Positions 1 through 8,551 of a stretch of DNA of 64,000 nt are shown one piece after another; position 1 is the stretch's first letter; every line of letters begins with the position of its first letter. The stretch covers positions 248,001-312,000 of the forward strand of contig NZ_VAHM01000001.1 of assembly GCF_005796185.1 (NCBI RefSeq). Direction: 5' to 3'. The notes under the pieces are model-generated. The model saw only the letters and a program-made list of their open reading frames with translations, was not told the origin of the DNA and did not search any database. A program made the position numbers and the translations under genes. The stretch is from Pseudarthrobacter sp. NamB4. GTDB taxonomy: Bacteria > Actinomycetota > Actinomycetes > Actinomycetales > Micrococcaceae.

Positions 1-953
1 TCACCTCCCGGCTTTCGCACCGCCAGTCCGAACTGGAGCGCCTCAACAGGCTTGCCGCACGGATTGACGACCTCGAAGTCCTGGTGGAGCTTGGACAGGA
101 TGAGGAAGACGCCGATTCCATGGGGGAGGCGGCAGCGGAACTGGAGTCCATCAAGAAGGCTTTGAAGGAACTCGAAGTCGTCACGCTGCTGTCCGGGGAG
201 TACGACGAGCGCGAGGCCGTCGTCTCCATCCGTGCGGGAGCGGGCGGGGTCGACGCCGCCGACTTCGCCGAGATGCTGCTGCGCATGTACCTCCGCTGGG
301 CAGAACGGCACGGTTACCCCACCACCGTCATGGACACCTCCTACGCCGAGGAAGCCGGACTGAAGTCGGCAACTTTCGAAGTGAAGGCACCCTATGCTTA
401 TGGAACGCTCAGTGTGGAGGCCGGAACCCACCGGCTCGTGAGGATCAGCCCCTTCGACAACCAGGGGCGGCGCCAGACCTCGTTCGCCGCGGTGGAGGTC
501 ATTCCGCTGATCGAACAGACGGATTCGATCGACATCCCGGACAACGAGATCAGGGTAGATGTCTTCCGCTCATCCGGCCCCGGCGGCCAGTCCGTTAACA
601 CCACCGACTCCGCAGTCCGGCTGACCCATATCCCTACGGGCACCGTAGTGTCCATGCAGAACGAGAAATCGCAGCTGCAGAACCGCGCCGCGGCCATGCG
701 CGTGCTGCAGTCCCGTCTCCTGCTGCTGAAAAAGGAGCAGGAGGACGCAGAAAAGAAGGCGCTCGCCGGCGACGTCAAGGCATCCTGGGGTGACCAGATG
801 CGCTCTTATGTCCTGAACCCGTACCAAATGGTTAAGGACCTCCGCACCGAGCACGAAGTGGGCAACACAGCTGCTGTGTTCGACGGCGAGATTGACGACT
901 TCATCGATGCCGGCATCCGGTGGCGCACGGACAATCGCAACGCCGAAAAGTAG
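1..953 (+). CDS. prfB: Peptide chain release factor 2 (5' partial)
   Basis: Release factor that recognises UGA and UAA codons in the ribosomal A site and triggers hydrolysis of peptidyl-tRNA. The frame is already open at base 3, so the N-terminus lies before the window; about 316 codons are visible, ending in TAG. The tripeptide anticodon SPF is seen in RISPFDNQ (bases 441-464) and the catalytic GGQ in GPGGQSVN (GGQ at 582-590). SPF, not PxT, distinguishes it from prfA at 51594. The family often has a programmed frameshift near codon 25; that region is not in the window, so its presence cannot be judged. A 183-base gap separates it from ftsE, the arrangement usual in actinobacteria. Confidence 0.97.
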   Translation, partial: TSRLSHRQSELERLNRLAARIDDLEVLVELGQDEEDADSMGEAAAELESIKKALKELEVVTLLSGEYDEREAVVSIRAGAGGVDAADFAEMLLRMYLRWAERHGYPTTVMDTSYAEEAGLKSATFEVKAPYAYGTLSVEAGTHRLVRISPFDNQGRRQTSFAAVEVIPLIEQTDSIDIPDNEIRVDVFRSSGPGGQSVNTTDSAVRLTHIPTGTVVSMQNEKSQLQNRAAAMRVLQSRLLLLKKEQEDAEKKALAGDVKASWGDQMRSYVLNPYQMVKDLRTEHEVGNTAAVFDGEIDDFIDAGIRWRTDNRNAEK

Positions 954-1136
954 AGGAAACGGGTTCGCGAAGTCCCCGTTCCGGCGACACACCTGTAAAC
1001 CCCCGCCGCATCACCGGGAATTCTGCGTATAGTCAGAGGGCCGGGGCCCTACTTTCCCCAACAGAAACCCGTGCACCGGCTGCAGAACTGGGCTGCATCA
1101 GACGGATCAGCCATGCCCTGCAGGGTACTGAGGGCC

Positions 1137-1919
1137 ATGATCCGATTCGAAAATGTCACCAAGGTGTACGACCAGAAAGCCCGGCCTGCGCTGGACTCAG
1201 TCAACCTTGAGATTGACCGCGGCGAATTTGCCTTCCTGGTGGGTGCATCCGGCTCCGGCAAATCCACATTCCTGCGCCTGGTTCTCAAGGAGGACCGGGC
1301 AACGTCGGGCGCTGTTTATGTTGCCGGCCAGAACGTCGCCAAGATCTCCAGCTGGCGCGTCCCCCGTCTGAGGCGGGGCATCGGCGTCGTCTTCCAGGAC
1401 TTCCGGCTCCTGCCCCAGAAAAACGTGTTCGCAAACGTAGCGTTCGCCATGCAGGTCATCGGCAAGAGCCGCAGCGTCATCAGGGACACGGTTCCCGAGG
1501 TGCTGAAGACCGTAGGGCTGGAGGGCAAAGAGCACCGCATGCCGCACGAACTTTCCGGCGGCGAGCAGCAGCGGGTGGCCATCGCCCGTGCAGTGGTCAA
1601 CCGGCCCGGCATCCTCCTCGCCGACGAGCCCACCGGAAACCTGGACCCCACCACCTCCATGGGCATCATGGGGGTCCTGGACAAGATCAACCAGAACGGC
1701 ACCACCGTGGTGATGGCAACGCACGATGACGACATCGTGAACGAAATGCGCAAGCGGGTAGTTGAGCTCAAAAACGGCGTCGTTATCCGCGACGAGGCCA
1801 GGGCCCTCTATACCTCCATCATTCCCGTCGTCGGACAGTCCCGCAGGCTCAAGGACGCGAGCGGGCGGGACGACGACACGGAAAACAGGCTGCCGGGCGA
1901 GGGCGAGGCCCAGCGATGA
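1137..1919 (+). CDS. ftsE: Cell division ATP-binding protein FtsE
   Basis: ATPase of the FtsEX complex, an ABC-type machine at the division septum that uses ATP to switch on peptidoglycan hydrolases rather than to transport a substrate. The 260-residue product starts [11 protein letters not shown]; this ATG is chosen because upstream in-frame codons do not resemble the family. Walker A is GASGSGKST (about residues 35-43), the signature is LSGGEQQR, Walker B is [12 protein letters not shown], and an H-loop is seen in ATHDDD. The C-terminal tail after the ATPase core is variable and charged. The last four bases overlap ftsX (ATGA), so the two are translationally coupled. A TATAGT that could be a -10 lies at 1028-1033 but has no clear -35. 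Confidence 0.96.
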   Translation: MIRFENVTKVYDQKARPALDSVNLEIDRGEFAFLVGASGSGKSTFLRLVLKEDRATSGAVYVAGQNVAKISSWRVPRLRRGIGVVFQDFRLLPQKNVFANVAFAMQVIGKSRSVIRDTVPEVLKTVGLEGKEHRMPHELSGGEQQRVAIARAVVNRPGILLADEPTGNLDPTTSMGIMGVLDKINQNGTTVVMATHDDDIVNEMRKRVVELKNGVVIRDEARALYTSIIPVVGQSRRLKDASGRDDDTENRLPGEGEAQR

Positions 1920-2830
1920 GGCTCGCATTCATCCTCAGTGAGATCGGCAGCGGCCTCCGCCGCAACCTTTCCATGGTGATCTCGGTCATTCTGGTCACCT
2001 TCGTTTCGCTGACCTTCGTGGGCGCAGCAGGAATGCTGCAGATGCAGATCAACCAGATGAAGGGGTACTGGTACGACAAAGTCCAGGTGGCCATCTTCCT
2101 CTGCAGTGAGGGGTCGACGGCGGCAGGTTGCGCGGGCGGGCCCGTCACCCCAGAGCAGCAGGAAAGTCTGAACGCACTGCTGGAATCCCCGGCAGTGTCC
2201 CAGTACATCAACGACTTTCAGTTCGAGTCCAAGGAAGAGGCCTATAAGCACTTCAAGGACCAGTTCTCGAATTCGCCCATTGTGGACTCAGTAACCCCTG
2301 ACCAGCTGCCGGCATCTTTCAGGATCAATATGAAGGACCCGGAAAAGTACCAGATCATCAGCGAGACGTTCTCCTCCCAGCCGGGAGTGGAAACAGTGAT
2401 TGACCAGCGACAGCTGCTTGAGCGCCTCTTCTCGGTGATGAACGGTGCGTCCCTGGTAGCCGTTGGTATCGCTGGCGTCATGATTGTCTGCGCCATCCTT
2501 CTGATCGCCACCACCATCCGGCTCTCTGCCTTCAGCCGCCGCCGGGAAACGGGGATCATGCGGCTGGTAGGCGCGTCGAAGACCGTGATCCAGCTGCCCT
2601 TTATCCTCGAGGGCGTAATCGCGGCTGTCATCGGCGCTGCCCTGGCTTCCGCCACACTGTGGGCGGTGGCGCATTTCTTCCTCGGTGAGTACATGTCGCA
2701 GCAGTACCCGGACACCGCCTTTATTTCCTCCGGGCAGACGTTGATCCTTGCCCCCGCTTTGATAATCCTTGGCGGATCCTTGGCCGGAATTTCGTCTCTC
2801 TTGACCTTGCGCAGATACCTTCACGTCTAG
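1916..2830 (+). CDS. ftsX: Cell division protein FtsX (permease-like)
   Basis: Membrane partner of FtsE. The 304-residue protein has one N-terminal membrane helix (about residues 18-45), a large extracytoplasmic domain (about 46-175), and three further helices near the C-terminus (about 178-200, 230-255, 270-295), the usual FtsX topology. The cytoplasmic loop with [15 protein letters not shown] is the typical contact with FtsE. The extracytoplasmic loop of family members binds and activates cell-wall hydrolases; the M23 hydrolase encoded directly downstream, with its coiled coil, is the obvious candidate partner. It starts on the ATGA overlap with ftsE. Confidence 0.95.
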   Translation: MRLAFILSEIGSGLRRNLSMVISVILVTFVSLTFVGAAGMLQMQINQMKGYWYDKVQVAIFLCSEGSTAAGCAGGPVTPEQQESLNALLESPAVSQYINDFQFESKEEAYKHFKDQFSNSPIVDSVTPDQLPASFRINMKDPEKYQIISETFSSQPGVETVIDQRQLLERLFSVMNGASLVAVGIAGVMIVCAILLIATTIRLSAFSRRRETGIMRLVGASKTVIQLPFILEGVIAAVIGAALASATLWAVAHFFLGEYMSQQYPDTAFISSGQTLILAPALIILGGSLAGISSLLTLRRYLHV

Positions 2831-2856
2831 GTATGCAAACCAAACAAGGAATGCTT

Positions 2857-4305
2857 ATGAACGTCACGGATCAAACCTCCCCCCGCCCCCGGCGCAATAG
2901 TGGCCGGAAGGCGCCGCAGCGCACCGGCATTATCAGCGGCGTACTCGCCATTGTCCTCGCCGCGGGGCTCGCATCCTCTACCCCGGCGGCTTTCGCTGAC
3001 GAGCTTGAAGACAGGCAGAAAGCACTCGAGGCAGAGGCTGCGCGCGTCCAGCAGTCCCTGGAATTCGTCGATTCCCGCATCGCCAAAGCGGCCAGCGACC
3101 TGGTCATCTACCAGGGCCAACTGCCCGGTGCCCAGCAGGCGCTGCTCGAGGCGCAGGGCCGTGTTGCCGGCGCCGTCAAGGAAGTCGAGGCGCTTTCCGC
3201 CCGCGTGGACATGGCCCAGCAGAACAAGGCCAAGATCACGCAGCAGCTTGAAACAGACAAGCAGAAGATCGCCGACACGAAGAAACTGATTGGCCAAATA
3301 GCCACCCAGGCTTATAAGTCCGGCGGCGTTCCTTCAAACCTTTCGCTGTTCTTTGGCTCCAATAACGGCGGCAGCCTGACTGAAACCATGGACCTGGCGG
3401 ACCAGGCGATGCGGAGCCAGAACGCAGCCATGGACAAGCTGCAGCAGCAGAGCGCCACCAACGTGAACTCCGAAGCCCGCCTGCAGGCGGTGGAGGCTGA
3501 AATCAAGGACCTGAAGGCCAAGGCTGATGCAGCGCTGGAGCGGGAAAAAGCGGCGCGCGACGAAGCCGCGTCAAAGAAGGAAGAAGTGGACCGGCTGATC
3601 GCCGACACTACCCGCCTTGATGCCGAACTGCAGGCTGCCAAGCCTGGCATCCAGTCACAGCTGGCGGGCGTCCAGGCCAGCCAGGATGCCGTGGCAGCTG
3701 AAATCCAGGAACGAGACCGGAGGCTCCGTGAGGCCTGGGAAGCGGAGCAGCGCAGGAAGGCAGAAGCGGCAGCGGCTGCCGCGGCCGCTGCGGCCGCCGC
3801 TGCAGCAGCGGCCAAGGGCCAGGCGCCACCGCCGCCCCCGCCCGTGCAATCTTTCATTCCGCCTGCGGGATCCCCGTCAGCTTTCGGTCTCCGGCACCCG
3901 TTCAATGGCGGTGTCCCGATCACCTCCGGCTTTGGCTGGCGCGCCACCCCGCCGGGTACCATCGACTTTTACGGGCAGGGCGGGTACATGCACACCGGCC
4001 TGGACTTTGGGGCAGCCTGCGGTACTCCTGTTTATGCGGCAGCAGCAGGAGAAGTCTTTGGCTCCGGCTGGAGCTCCGCGGACGGGGGCGGCTGGCGGGT
4101 GAAGATCTCGCACGGCCTGGTTGAGGGCAACACGCTGAACACGATCTACTACCACAACGCCAGCATCGTGGTGTCGAACGGCCAGCGGGTATCGCAGGGC
4201 CAGCTGATTGCCTATTCAGGCAACACCGGCAACTCCACTGGCTGCCACTCACACTTTGAAACCTGGCTGAACGGAACCGCCGTCGACCCCATGGGACTCC
4301 TGTAG
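2857..4305 (+). CDS. M23 family peptidoglycan hydrolase with coiled-coil (EnvC-like)
   Basis: Secreted cell-wall endopeptidase, probably the FtsEX-activated septal hydrolase. Three in-frame ATGs lie at 2833, 2851 and 2857; the last is chosen because AAGGA at 2846-2850 sits six bases before it (482 residues). In order: a basic N-terminus and signal peptide to about residue 47 (cleavage after AFA), a long coiled coil rich in Glu, Gln and Lys (about 50-300), a run of 16 alanines followed by a six-proline run, then the LytM/M23 domain (about 350-475). Metal ligands appear as HTGLD and as the HxH of CHSHFE. Domain order matches EnvC and actinobacterial FtsX-partner proteins. The Ala/Pro stretch looks like a wall-spanning linker. 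Confidence 0.9.
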   Translation: MNVTDQTSPRPRRNSGRKAPQRTGIISGVLAIVLAAGLASSTPAAFADELEDRQKALEAEAARVQQSLEFVDSRIAKAASDLVIYQGQLPGAQQALLEAQGRVAGAVKEVEALSARVDMAQQNKAKITQQLETDKQKIADTKKLIGQIATQAYKSGGVPSNLSLFFGSNNGGSLTETMDLADQAMRSQNAAMDKLQQQSATNVNSEARLQAVEAEIKDLKAKADAALEREKAARDEAASKKEEVDRLIADTTRLDAELQAAKPGIQSQLAGVQASQDAVAAEIQERDRRLREAWEAEQRRKAEAAAAAAAAAAAAAAAAKGQAPPPPPPVQSFIPPAGSPSAFGLRHPFNGGVPITSGFGWRATPPGTIDFYGQGGYMHTGLDFGAACGTPVYAAAAGEVFGSGWSSADGGGWRVKISHGLVEGNTLNTIYYHNASIVVSNGQRVSQGQLIAYSGNTGNSTGCHSHFETWLNGTAVDPMGLL

Positions 4306-4325
4306 CGGGCCGGGCTTCCGGCCCG
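4306..4325 (+). terminator. GC-rich hairpin after the M23 gene
   Basis: An eight-base-pair perfect stem (4306-4313 with 4318-4325) and a GCTT loop begin at the base after the TAG of the hydrolase gene. There is no T tract, so it is a weak intrinsic terminator at best; it may be a 3' end stabiliser or a pause site ahead of smpB. Confidence 0.35.
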
Positions 4326-4407
4326 GGCGGCGCCCTGCCGTAGACTGGGATGACTCCATGCCAGACCGGCCAGGAGGATATCCACCCGAGAAATGAGGAG
4401 CTTTCCC

Positions 4408-4881
4408 TTGCCTAAAGAAAGTGGCCGTAAAGTGGTGGCCACCAACCGCAAGGCCCGGCACGACTACCACGTGCTGGATACCTACGAGGCGGGAATCGCG
4501 CTCATGGGCACCGAAGTAAAGTCCCTGCGGGAGGGTCACGCCTCCATGGTGGACGGTTTCTGCACCTTCTACAATGACGAGTTGTGGATGGAGGCTATCC
4601 ACATCCCCGAGTACAACCAGGGGAGCTGGACCAACCACGCCGCACGCCGCCGCCGCAAGCTCCTCCTGCACCGCGAAGAACTCATCAAGATCTCCCGCAA
4701 AGTACAGGAAGCCGGCTACACGATCGTTCCCCTCCAGCTGTACTTCGTGGACGGCAAAGCCAAGGTGGAGATTGCCGTCGCCCGGGGCAAGCGGGAGTAC
4801 GACAAGCGGCAAACCCTGCGGGAGCAGCAGGACAACCGCGAGGCGCAGCGGGAAATGCGGGAACGCAACCGCCGTCGGTAG
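4408..4881 (+). CDS. smpB: SsrA-binding protein SmpB
   Basis: RNA-binding partner of tmRNA in trans-translation, delivering it to stalled ribosomes. A TTG start is chosen: the strong ribosome site GAGGAG at 4395-4400 is seven bases before it, and the product then begins MPKESGRKVVATNRKA, which matches the family; the ATG at 4393 lies inside the ribosome site and would add five unconserved residues. The 157-residue protein has the oligonucleotide-binding barrel (GIALMGTEVKSLREG, PLQLYFVDGKAKVEIA) and ends in the basic C-terminal tail. It lies immediately before its RNA partner ssrA, a common pairing. Confidence 0.96.
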   Translation: MPKESGRKVVATNRKARHDYHVLDTYEAGIALMGTEVKSLREGHASMVDGFCTFYNDELWMEAIHIPEYNQGSWTNHAARRRRKLLLHREELIKISRKVQEAGYTIVPLQLYFVDGKAKVEIAVARGKREYDKRQTLREQQDNREAQREMRERNRRR

Positions 4882-4958
4882 CTTGGAATGAAACGGGCTG
4901 GACGTGCGTTAGTATAAGTAGTCCGGAGGGGAAACCCGCCGGTTTGGTAACAAAATAC

Positions 4959-5327
4959 GGGGATGATCGGTTTCGACGATGTTAGTCGCGACAGGTGAAG
5001 CGGGCCGAGGATGCAGAATTATCTCGTTAACGCTTTCTGCAAACCAATAAGTGCCGAATCTAAGCGCACTGACTTCGAACTCGCTGCCTAAGCAGTAGTT
5101 CAGTCCGTCAGCCCGGGGATGCTATCGCCCCGGTTCCTGGCGTCATTTAGATAGCCACTGCTGTTTACCCTCGTCATCGGGGTGAACGGGACTCTTAGAT
5201 GACTGGGCCCGGATCAGCCAGCTGTTTGCAGCATGGCTGGGGCCGAGAAAATCCGACGCAAACTGCGCCCGGAGAAGCCCTGACAACACGACATCGGACG
5301 GGGGTTCAATTCCCCCCATCTCCACCA
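4959..5327 (+). ncRNA. ssrA: Transfer-messenger RNA (tmRNA)
   Basis: Rescue RNA that acts as alanyl-tRNA and then as mRNA. The 5' end GGGGATGATCGG pairs with CATCTCC before a genome-encoded ACCA, giving the acceptor stem with one G-U, and the T arm GGGGGTTCAATTCCCCC is intact. The tag frame runs 5053-5091 and reads AESKRTDFELAA then TAA. The usual ending seen in many bacteria is ALAA; here Glu precedes LAA. A possible -10 element (TATAAG, 4913-4918) lies about 40 bases upstream, without a convincing -35. Confidence 0.96.
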
Positions 5328-5330
5328 AAA

Positions 5331-5362
5331 AACACCCTGGTCTTCGGACCAGGGTGTTTTTG
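5331..5362 (+). terminator. Intrinsic terminator of ssrA
   Basis: A perfect 12-base-pair stem (5331-5342 with 5347-5358) with a TTCG tetraloop is followed by a T tract. It begins four bases after the CCA end of tmRNA. Confidence 0.93.
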
Positions 5363-5526
5363 TTTGCCCGGATGCACTGAAGGATGCAATCCGTGCACGG
5401 CCGAGTCTCCGTTCACCCAAGGCGTACCGGTTGCGGGACTGGACCGCATCCCACCATCGTTTACTTCGGTAGGACCTGGCATGCCTGGGAGATGGCGCCA
5501 GGATAGGCACTACCAGGAGGTGCGCC

Positions 5527-6510
5527 GTGGACCACGCGCCGGAGCCGGCTTTCCAGGCTGACGACGTCGATGCGCTGGATGCGTATTCAAGGACAGTTAT
5601 GCGGGTGGCTGCTGCCGTCACCCCGCATGTTGCTGCCATCGAAATGACAGCAAGGCGCAGCAACGGGCGATTCCGTATGGGGGCGGGATCCGCCGTGCTG
5701 TTCACCGAAGACGGCTACCTTCTGACCAACTCGCACGTGGTGGCGGGGACCAATCGGGGCCACGCTGTCTTCGCGGACGGCAGCCGCATGGAGCTCGAGC
5801 TGGTGGGAGCTGACCCCCTGTCAGACCTCGCCGTGGTCCACGGCAGGAGGCCTGGGGTTGCCCCCGCAGAGTTCGGCGCCGCCGAATCACTCCGCGTGGG
5901 ACAGCTGGTGGTGGCGGTGGGAAATCCCCTGGGCCTGGCGGGATCTGTCACCGCGGGAGTGGTCAGTGGCCTGGGGCGCGCCATTCCCGTCTGGTCCGGA
6001 GGAAACCGGAGGGTGATCGAGGACGTGATCCAGACGGACGCCGCACTCAACCCGGGCAATTCCGGGGGAGCGCTGGCGGACACGCACAGCCGGATCGTCG
6101 GCATCAACACCGCGGTAGCCGGCGCAGGGCTCGGCCTCGCCATCCCCATCAACGCGACAACCCGGAGGATCATCTCCGCGCTGCTTGCGGACGGCCGCGT
6201 CAAACGCGCTTACCTGGGACTGGTAAGCACGCCCGCCAGGCTCAGCCCGAGTGGCGTCATCCGGACCGGGCAGAAGGAAGGCCTGCGCATCGTGGAGGTG
6301 CTGGCAGGTTCTCCGGCAGACCGGGCCGGACTGTTGGCCGGCGATGTCCTCCTGAAGGCCGGTGGAAGGCCCGTCAGCAACGCGGAGAGCCTGCAACGGC
6401 TCTTGTTTGCCGACGCGATCGGCCAGCCGCTCGATCTCGCGGTACTGCGGGAGGGCACGGAAATGCACCTGGTGGCAGTCCCGGACGAGATGACGACCAA
6501 CGGCCCGTGA
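5527..6510 (+). CDS. Trypsin-like serine protease with PDZ domain (HtrA/DegP family), cytosolic
   Basis: Protein quality-control protease of the S1C family. The GTG start has AGGAGG at 5515-5520, six bases upstream. The 327-residue product holds a catalytic triad at His70 (TNSHVV), Asp100 (LSDLAVV) and Ser179 (NPGNSGGAL), then a PDZ domain at about residues 225-320 with the carboxylate-binding GLRIVEV region. No signal peptide or membrane anchor is visible at the N-terminus, unlike most actinobacterial HtrA proteins, so it is predicted to act in the cytoplasm. It stands alone, converging on the next gene; a short GC hairpin lies in the 25 bases between them. Confidence 0.88.
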   Translation: MDHAPEPAFQADDVDALDAYSRTVMRVAAAVTPHVAAIEMTARRSNGRFRMGAGSAVLFTEDGYLLTNSHVVAGTNRGHAVFADGSRMELELVGADPLSDLAVVHGRRPGVAPAEFGAAESLRVGQLVVAVGNPLGLAGSVTAGVVSGLGRAIPVWSGGNRRVIEDVIQTDAALNPGNSGGALADTHSRIVGINTAVAGAGLGLAIPINATTRRIISALLADGRVKRAYLGLVSTPARLSPSGVIRTGQKEGLRIVEVLAGSPADRAGLLAGDVLLKAGGRPVSNAESLQRLLFADAIGQPLDLAVLREGTEMHLVAVPDEMTTNGP

Positions 6511-6535
6511 GTCCCTGGGCCGCCACAGGCGGGGC

Positions 6536-6913
6536 CTACTCCTGTGTGTCAGGCGCTGCAACATCCGCAATCCCCACAAAACGCGTGCCCACGCCGTCGA
6601 ACTCGCTGCGCACGAAGCCCGGGCGCGCGGCAGGGACCTCCCGGGGTGAATGATGGCTGCACACCACGTAGGTGAAGTCCGGCCACCACTTCTTGGGCCT
6701 CGCCGCTTCCTCATACCCGCAGACGGCGCACTCCAGATGGACCCAGACGGGCCGCTTGCCCGTGCGGTTGGCACGGGACTGCACCAGCCAGGGCGGCGGG
6801 TTGTCCAGGATTTCACCCAGTTCCGCTTCGGTCATCCACTTTGGAAGACCGTGGCGCTGCGCCATCTCCAGGGGGACGTCAAGGGCAATGGCGGCGTCGC
6901 GTCTGCTAATCAT
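6536..6913 (-). CDS. Conserved hypothetical protein with Cys/His zinc-site pattern
   Basis: Function unknown. The ATG at 6913 is chosen because the upstream in-frame stretch is Arg/Pro-rich and unlike a protein core; this gives 125 residues starting MISRRDAAIALDVP. The N-terminal third could be a small helical domain (EMAQRHGLPKWMTEAEL). A CAVC pair and a later CSHH suggest a single zinc-binding knuckle (about residues 60-90). It is the last gene of a minus-strand run that includes the two fluoride channels, 31 bases after them, but nothing in the sequence ties its function to fluoride. Confidence 0.65.
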   Translation of the reverse strand: MISRRDAAIALDVPLEMAQRHGLPKWMTEAELGEILDNPPPWLVQSRANRTGKRPVWVHLECAVCGYEEAARPKKWWPDFTYVVCSHHSPREVPAARPGFVRSEFDGVGTRFVGIADVAAPDTQE

Positions 6914-6944
6914 CACCACCCACGATACGGCAGCCCGCCGACGG

Positions 6945-7352
6945 TCAAGCCGCCAGGGCTCTTCCGGCCGCCGCAGCAGCAAAACCAAGGACCAGGTTGC
7001 CGGCAATGTTCAACGCAGCTGCCCCAAAGCGCGCTTCGCTGAGAAGACGAACGGTGGCAGTGGTCCACGAGCTGAAGGTGGTGAGGCCGCCTGCCAGACC
7101 GGTCACCAGCCCCACCCGCCATTCGTCGCCCAGCCCCGGCCCGGCAGCGAGCCCGTACGCCAGCCCGATGATGAAGCACCCAGCCACGTTGACCAGCAGC
7201 GTGGCCCGAGGCCAGTGCAGCCTAGGGGGACTGCCGGAAAGGGCGTCATGGGCCGTCCGGCGGGAGCTGTGGTGCGCAAACCAGCTGTCGACGCCGAAAC
7301 GGAGAAGCGCGCCGGCTACGCCGAAGATCCCCACCAGGACGGCGCCAATCAA
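6945..7352 (-). CDS. crcB: Fluoride ion channel CrcB/Fluc, second of a tandem pair
   Basis: Small four-helix membrane protein exporting fluoride from the cytoplasm; Fluc channels work as antiparallel dimers. The TTG start overlaps the TGA of the preceding crcB by four bases, giving 135 residues. Family marks visible: a GALLRF motif in helix 1, NVAGCFIIG (conserved Asn) in helix 2, and GGLTTFSSW, where TTFS is the discontinuous helix bearing the conserved phenylalanine. Gram-positive bacteria often carry two unequal crcB genes that form a heterodimer with fixed opposite topologies, and this adjacent pair fits that pattern. Confidence 0.88.
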   Translation of the reverse strand: MIGAVLVGIFGVAGALLRFGVDSWFAHHSSRRTAHDALSGSPPRLHWPRATLLVNVAGCFIIGLAYGLAAGPGLGDEWRVGLVTGLAGGLTTFSSWTTATVRLLSEARFGAAALNIAGNLVLGFAAAAAGRALAA

Positions 7353-7840
7353 TGCCCGCTCCCGGAAGGCGGCCCCACAAGTTTCCCCAGCCGCCACCCC
7401 AGCCCGGCGGCCCCCAGGCCAAGGACCAGCGACAGCGCCAGGTAGGCAATCCACACCCCATGCTGCCCGGCCCTGGCCAGCTGATCCAGGGCGAAGATCA
7501 CAGCGGAGAACGTGGTAAAGGAGCCCAGCAGGCCGGGACCCAGCCCCGCCCGCAGCCAGAACGCGGTCCTCGGCCGGGCCATCCAGGCGGTGGTCAGGGT
7601 GGCCAGGACAAAACTGCCCGCCACGTTGACCCAGAGCGTGGTCCAGGGAAACGAGCCAGGAAGCTCCGGAAAGGCAACTCCCAGGCCGTACCGCAGTTCG
7701 GTGCCGATCAAGCCGCCTGCGGCAACAGCCAGCCAGGCGCGGGCTTCCGGCGTACCCGAAGCGCTCAGCCCGCTCCCGCCTTGGGCAGGCCGGCGTCCGC
7801 CAGGACACAGCCGGGGTGGGGATGGTCGCTGTGCACCCAC
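7349..7840 (-). CDS. crcB: Fluoride ion channel CrcB/Fluc, first of a tandem pair
   Basis: Partner fluoride channel subunit. Family marks: GTELRYGLG in helix 1, NVAGSFVLA in helix 2, GSFTTFSAVIFA in helix 3. The coding start is uncertain. The only standard start upstream of the first membrane helix is the GTG at 7840, giving 163 residues and a 76-base overlap with the DtxR-type gene. About 30 Arg/Pro/Gly-rich residues would then precede the first helix, unusual for a family of about 120-130 residues. An alternative is initiation at the CTG at 7768, on the stop codon of the repressor gene. The last four bases overlap the second crcB, so the pair is coupled. Confidence 0.82.
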   Translation of the reverse strand: MGAQRPSPPRLCPGGRRPAQGGSGLSASGTPEARAWLAVAAGGLIGTELRYGLGVAFPELPGSFPWTTLWVNVAGSFVLATLTTAWMARPRTAFWLRAGLGPGLLGSFTTFSAVIFALDQLARAGQHGVWIAYLALSLVLGLGAAGLGWRLGKLVGPPSGSGH

Positions 7841-8502
7841 AGGGCTGACGTAACCTCATCAGCCAGGTCATAGTCTCGGGTCCGCCCCGCATTCCTGATC
7901 CGCACCACCAGTGCGCCACCGAACGGCCTGCGGCCCACCACCTCAACCTCGGCGTCAAGGTCTATCTCCTCCGCCGCCAGGTAGCGGAGCAGATCCGGAT
8001 TGTCGTCACTGATCCGGGTGATCCGGCCCGTATGGCCCTCATCGAGTTCCCCCATGAGGTGCGCACGGGGCATCAGCACCTTGCCGTCCGGTGTGGGGAT
8101 CGGATCGCCGTGGGGGTCCCGCCGGGGGTTTCCCAGCTTGGCGGCCACCCGCTCAATGAAGGTGTCCGAGACCGCGTGCTCCAGCAGTTCCGCTTCGTCG
8201 TGGACCTCGTCCCAGCTGTAGCCCAGCTGCTGCACGAGGTAGGTTTCGATCAGGCGGTGGCGCCGCACCATCGCCAGCGCGAGCCGGAGTCCGGCGTCCG
8301 TGAGCCTGATGGCGCTGTAGGGCTTGTGGTCGACCAGGCCCTGGTCCTTTAGCTTGCGGACCATTTCGGACACCGAGGAATTTGCTACGCCCAGGCGCTG
8401 GGCGAGCTGGGAGGACGTGATGGGCTTGTCCTGCCATTCCGTGAAAGAGTAGATGACCTTGACGTAGTCCTCAATCGAGGAGGAGGGCGCGCTGGTCTTC
8501 AC
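7765..8502 (-). CDS. DtxR/IdeR/MntR family metal-dependent repressor
   Basis: Transcription regulator that binds DNA when loaded with ferrous iron or manganese. From a GTG start the 245-residue protein has an N-terminal winged helix (about 10-70; the recognition region reads LAQRLGVANSSVSEMVRKL), a metal-binding dimerisation domain (about 75-145; HRLIETYLVQQLGYSWDEVHDEAELLEH written here in two parts: HRLIETYLVQQLGYSW and DEVHDEAELLEHAVSD), and a C-terminal SH3-like FeoA fold (about 165-235). The three-domain layout resembles IdeR/DtxR more than short MntR. It lies downstream of a methyltransferase gene and overlaps the first fluoride channel gene. Which metal it senses cannot be told from sequence alone. 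Confidence 0.88.
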   Translation of the reverse strand: MKTSAPSSSIEDYVKVIYSFTEWQDKPITSSQLAQRLGVANSSVSEMVRKLKDQGLVDHKPYSAIRLTDAGLRLALAMVRRHRLIETYLVQQLGYSWDEVHDEAELLEHAVSDTFIERVAAKLGNPRRDPHGDPIPTPDGKVLMPRAHLMGELDEGHTGRITRISDDNPDLLRYLAAEEIDLDAEVEVVGRRPFGGALVVRIRNAGRTRDYDLADEVTSALWVHSDHPHPGCVLADAGLPKAGAG

Positions 8503-8551
8503 AGGATCAAGCCTACCGGCTGTCCGCGGTCAGTCACGGGGCGGCCGGCGC

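Noticed and set aside
1..953. Programmed frameshift in prfB
   Set aside because: The relevant N-terminal codons lie outside the window, so it cannot be judged.
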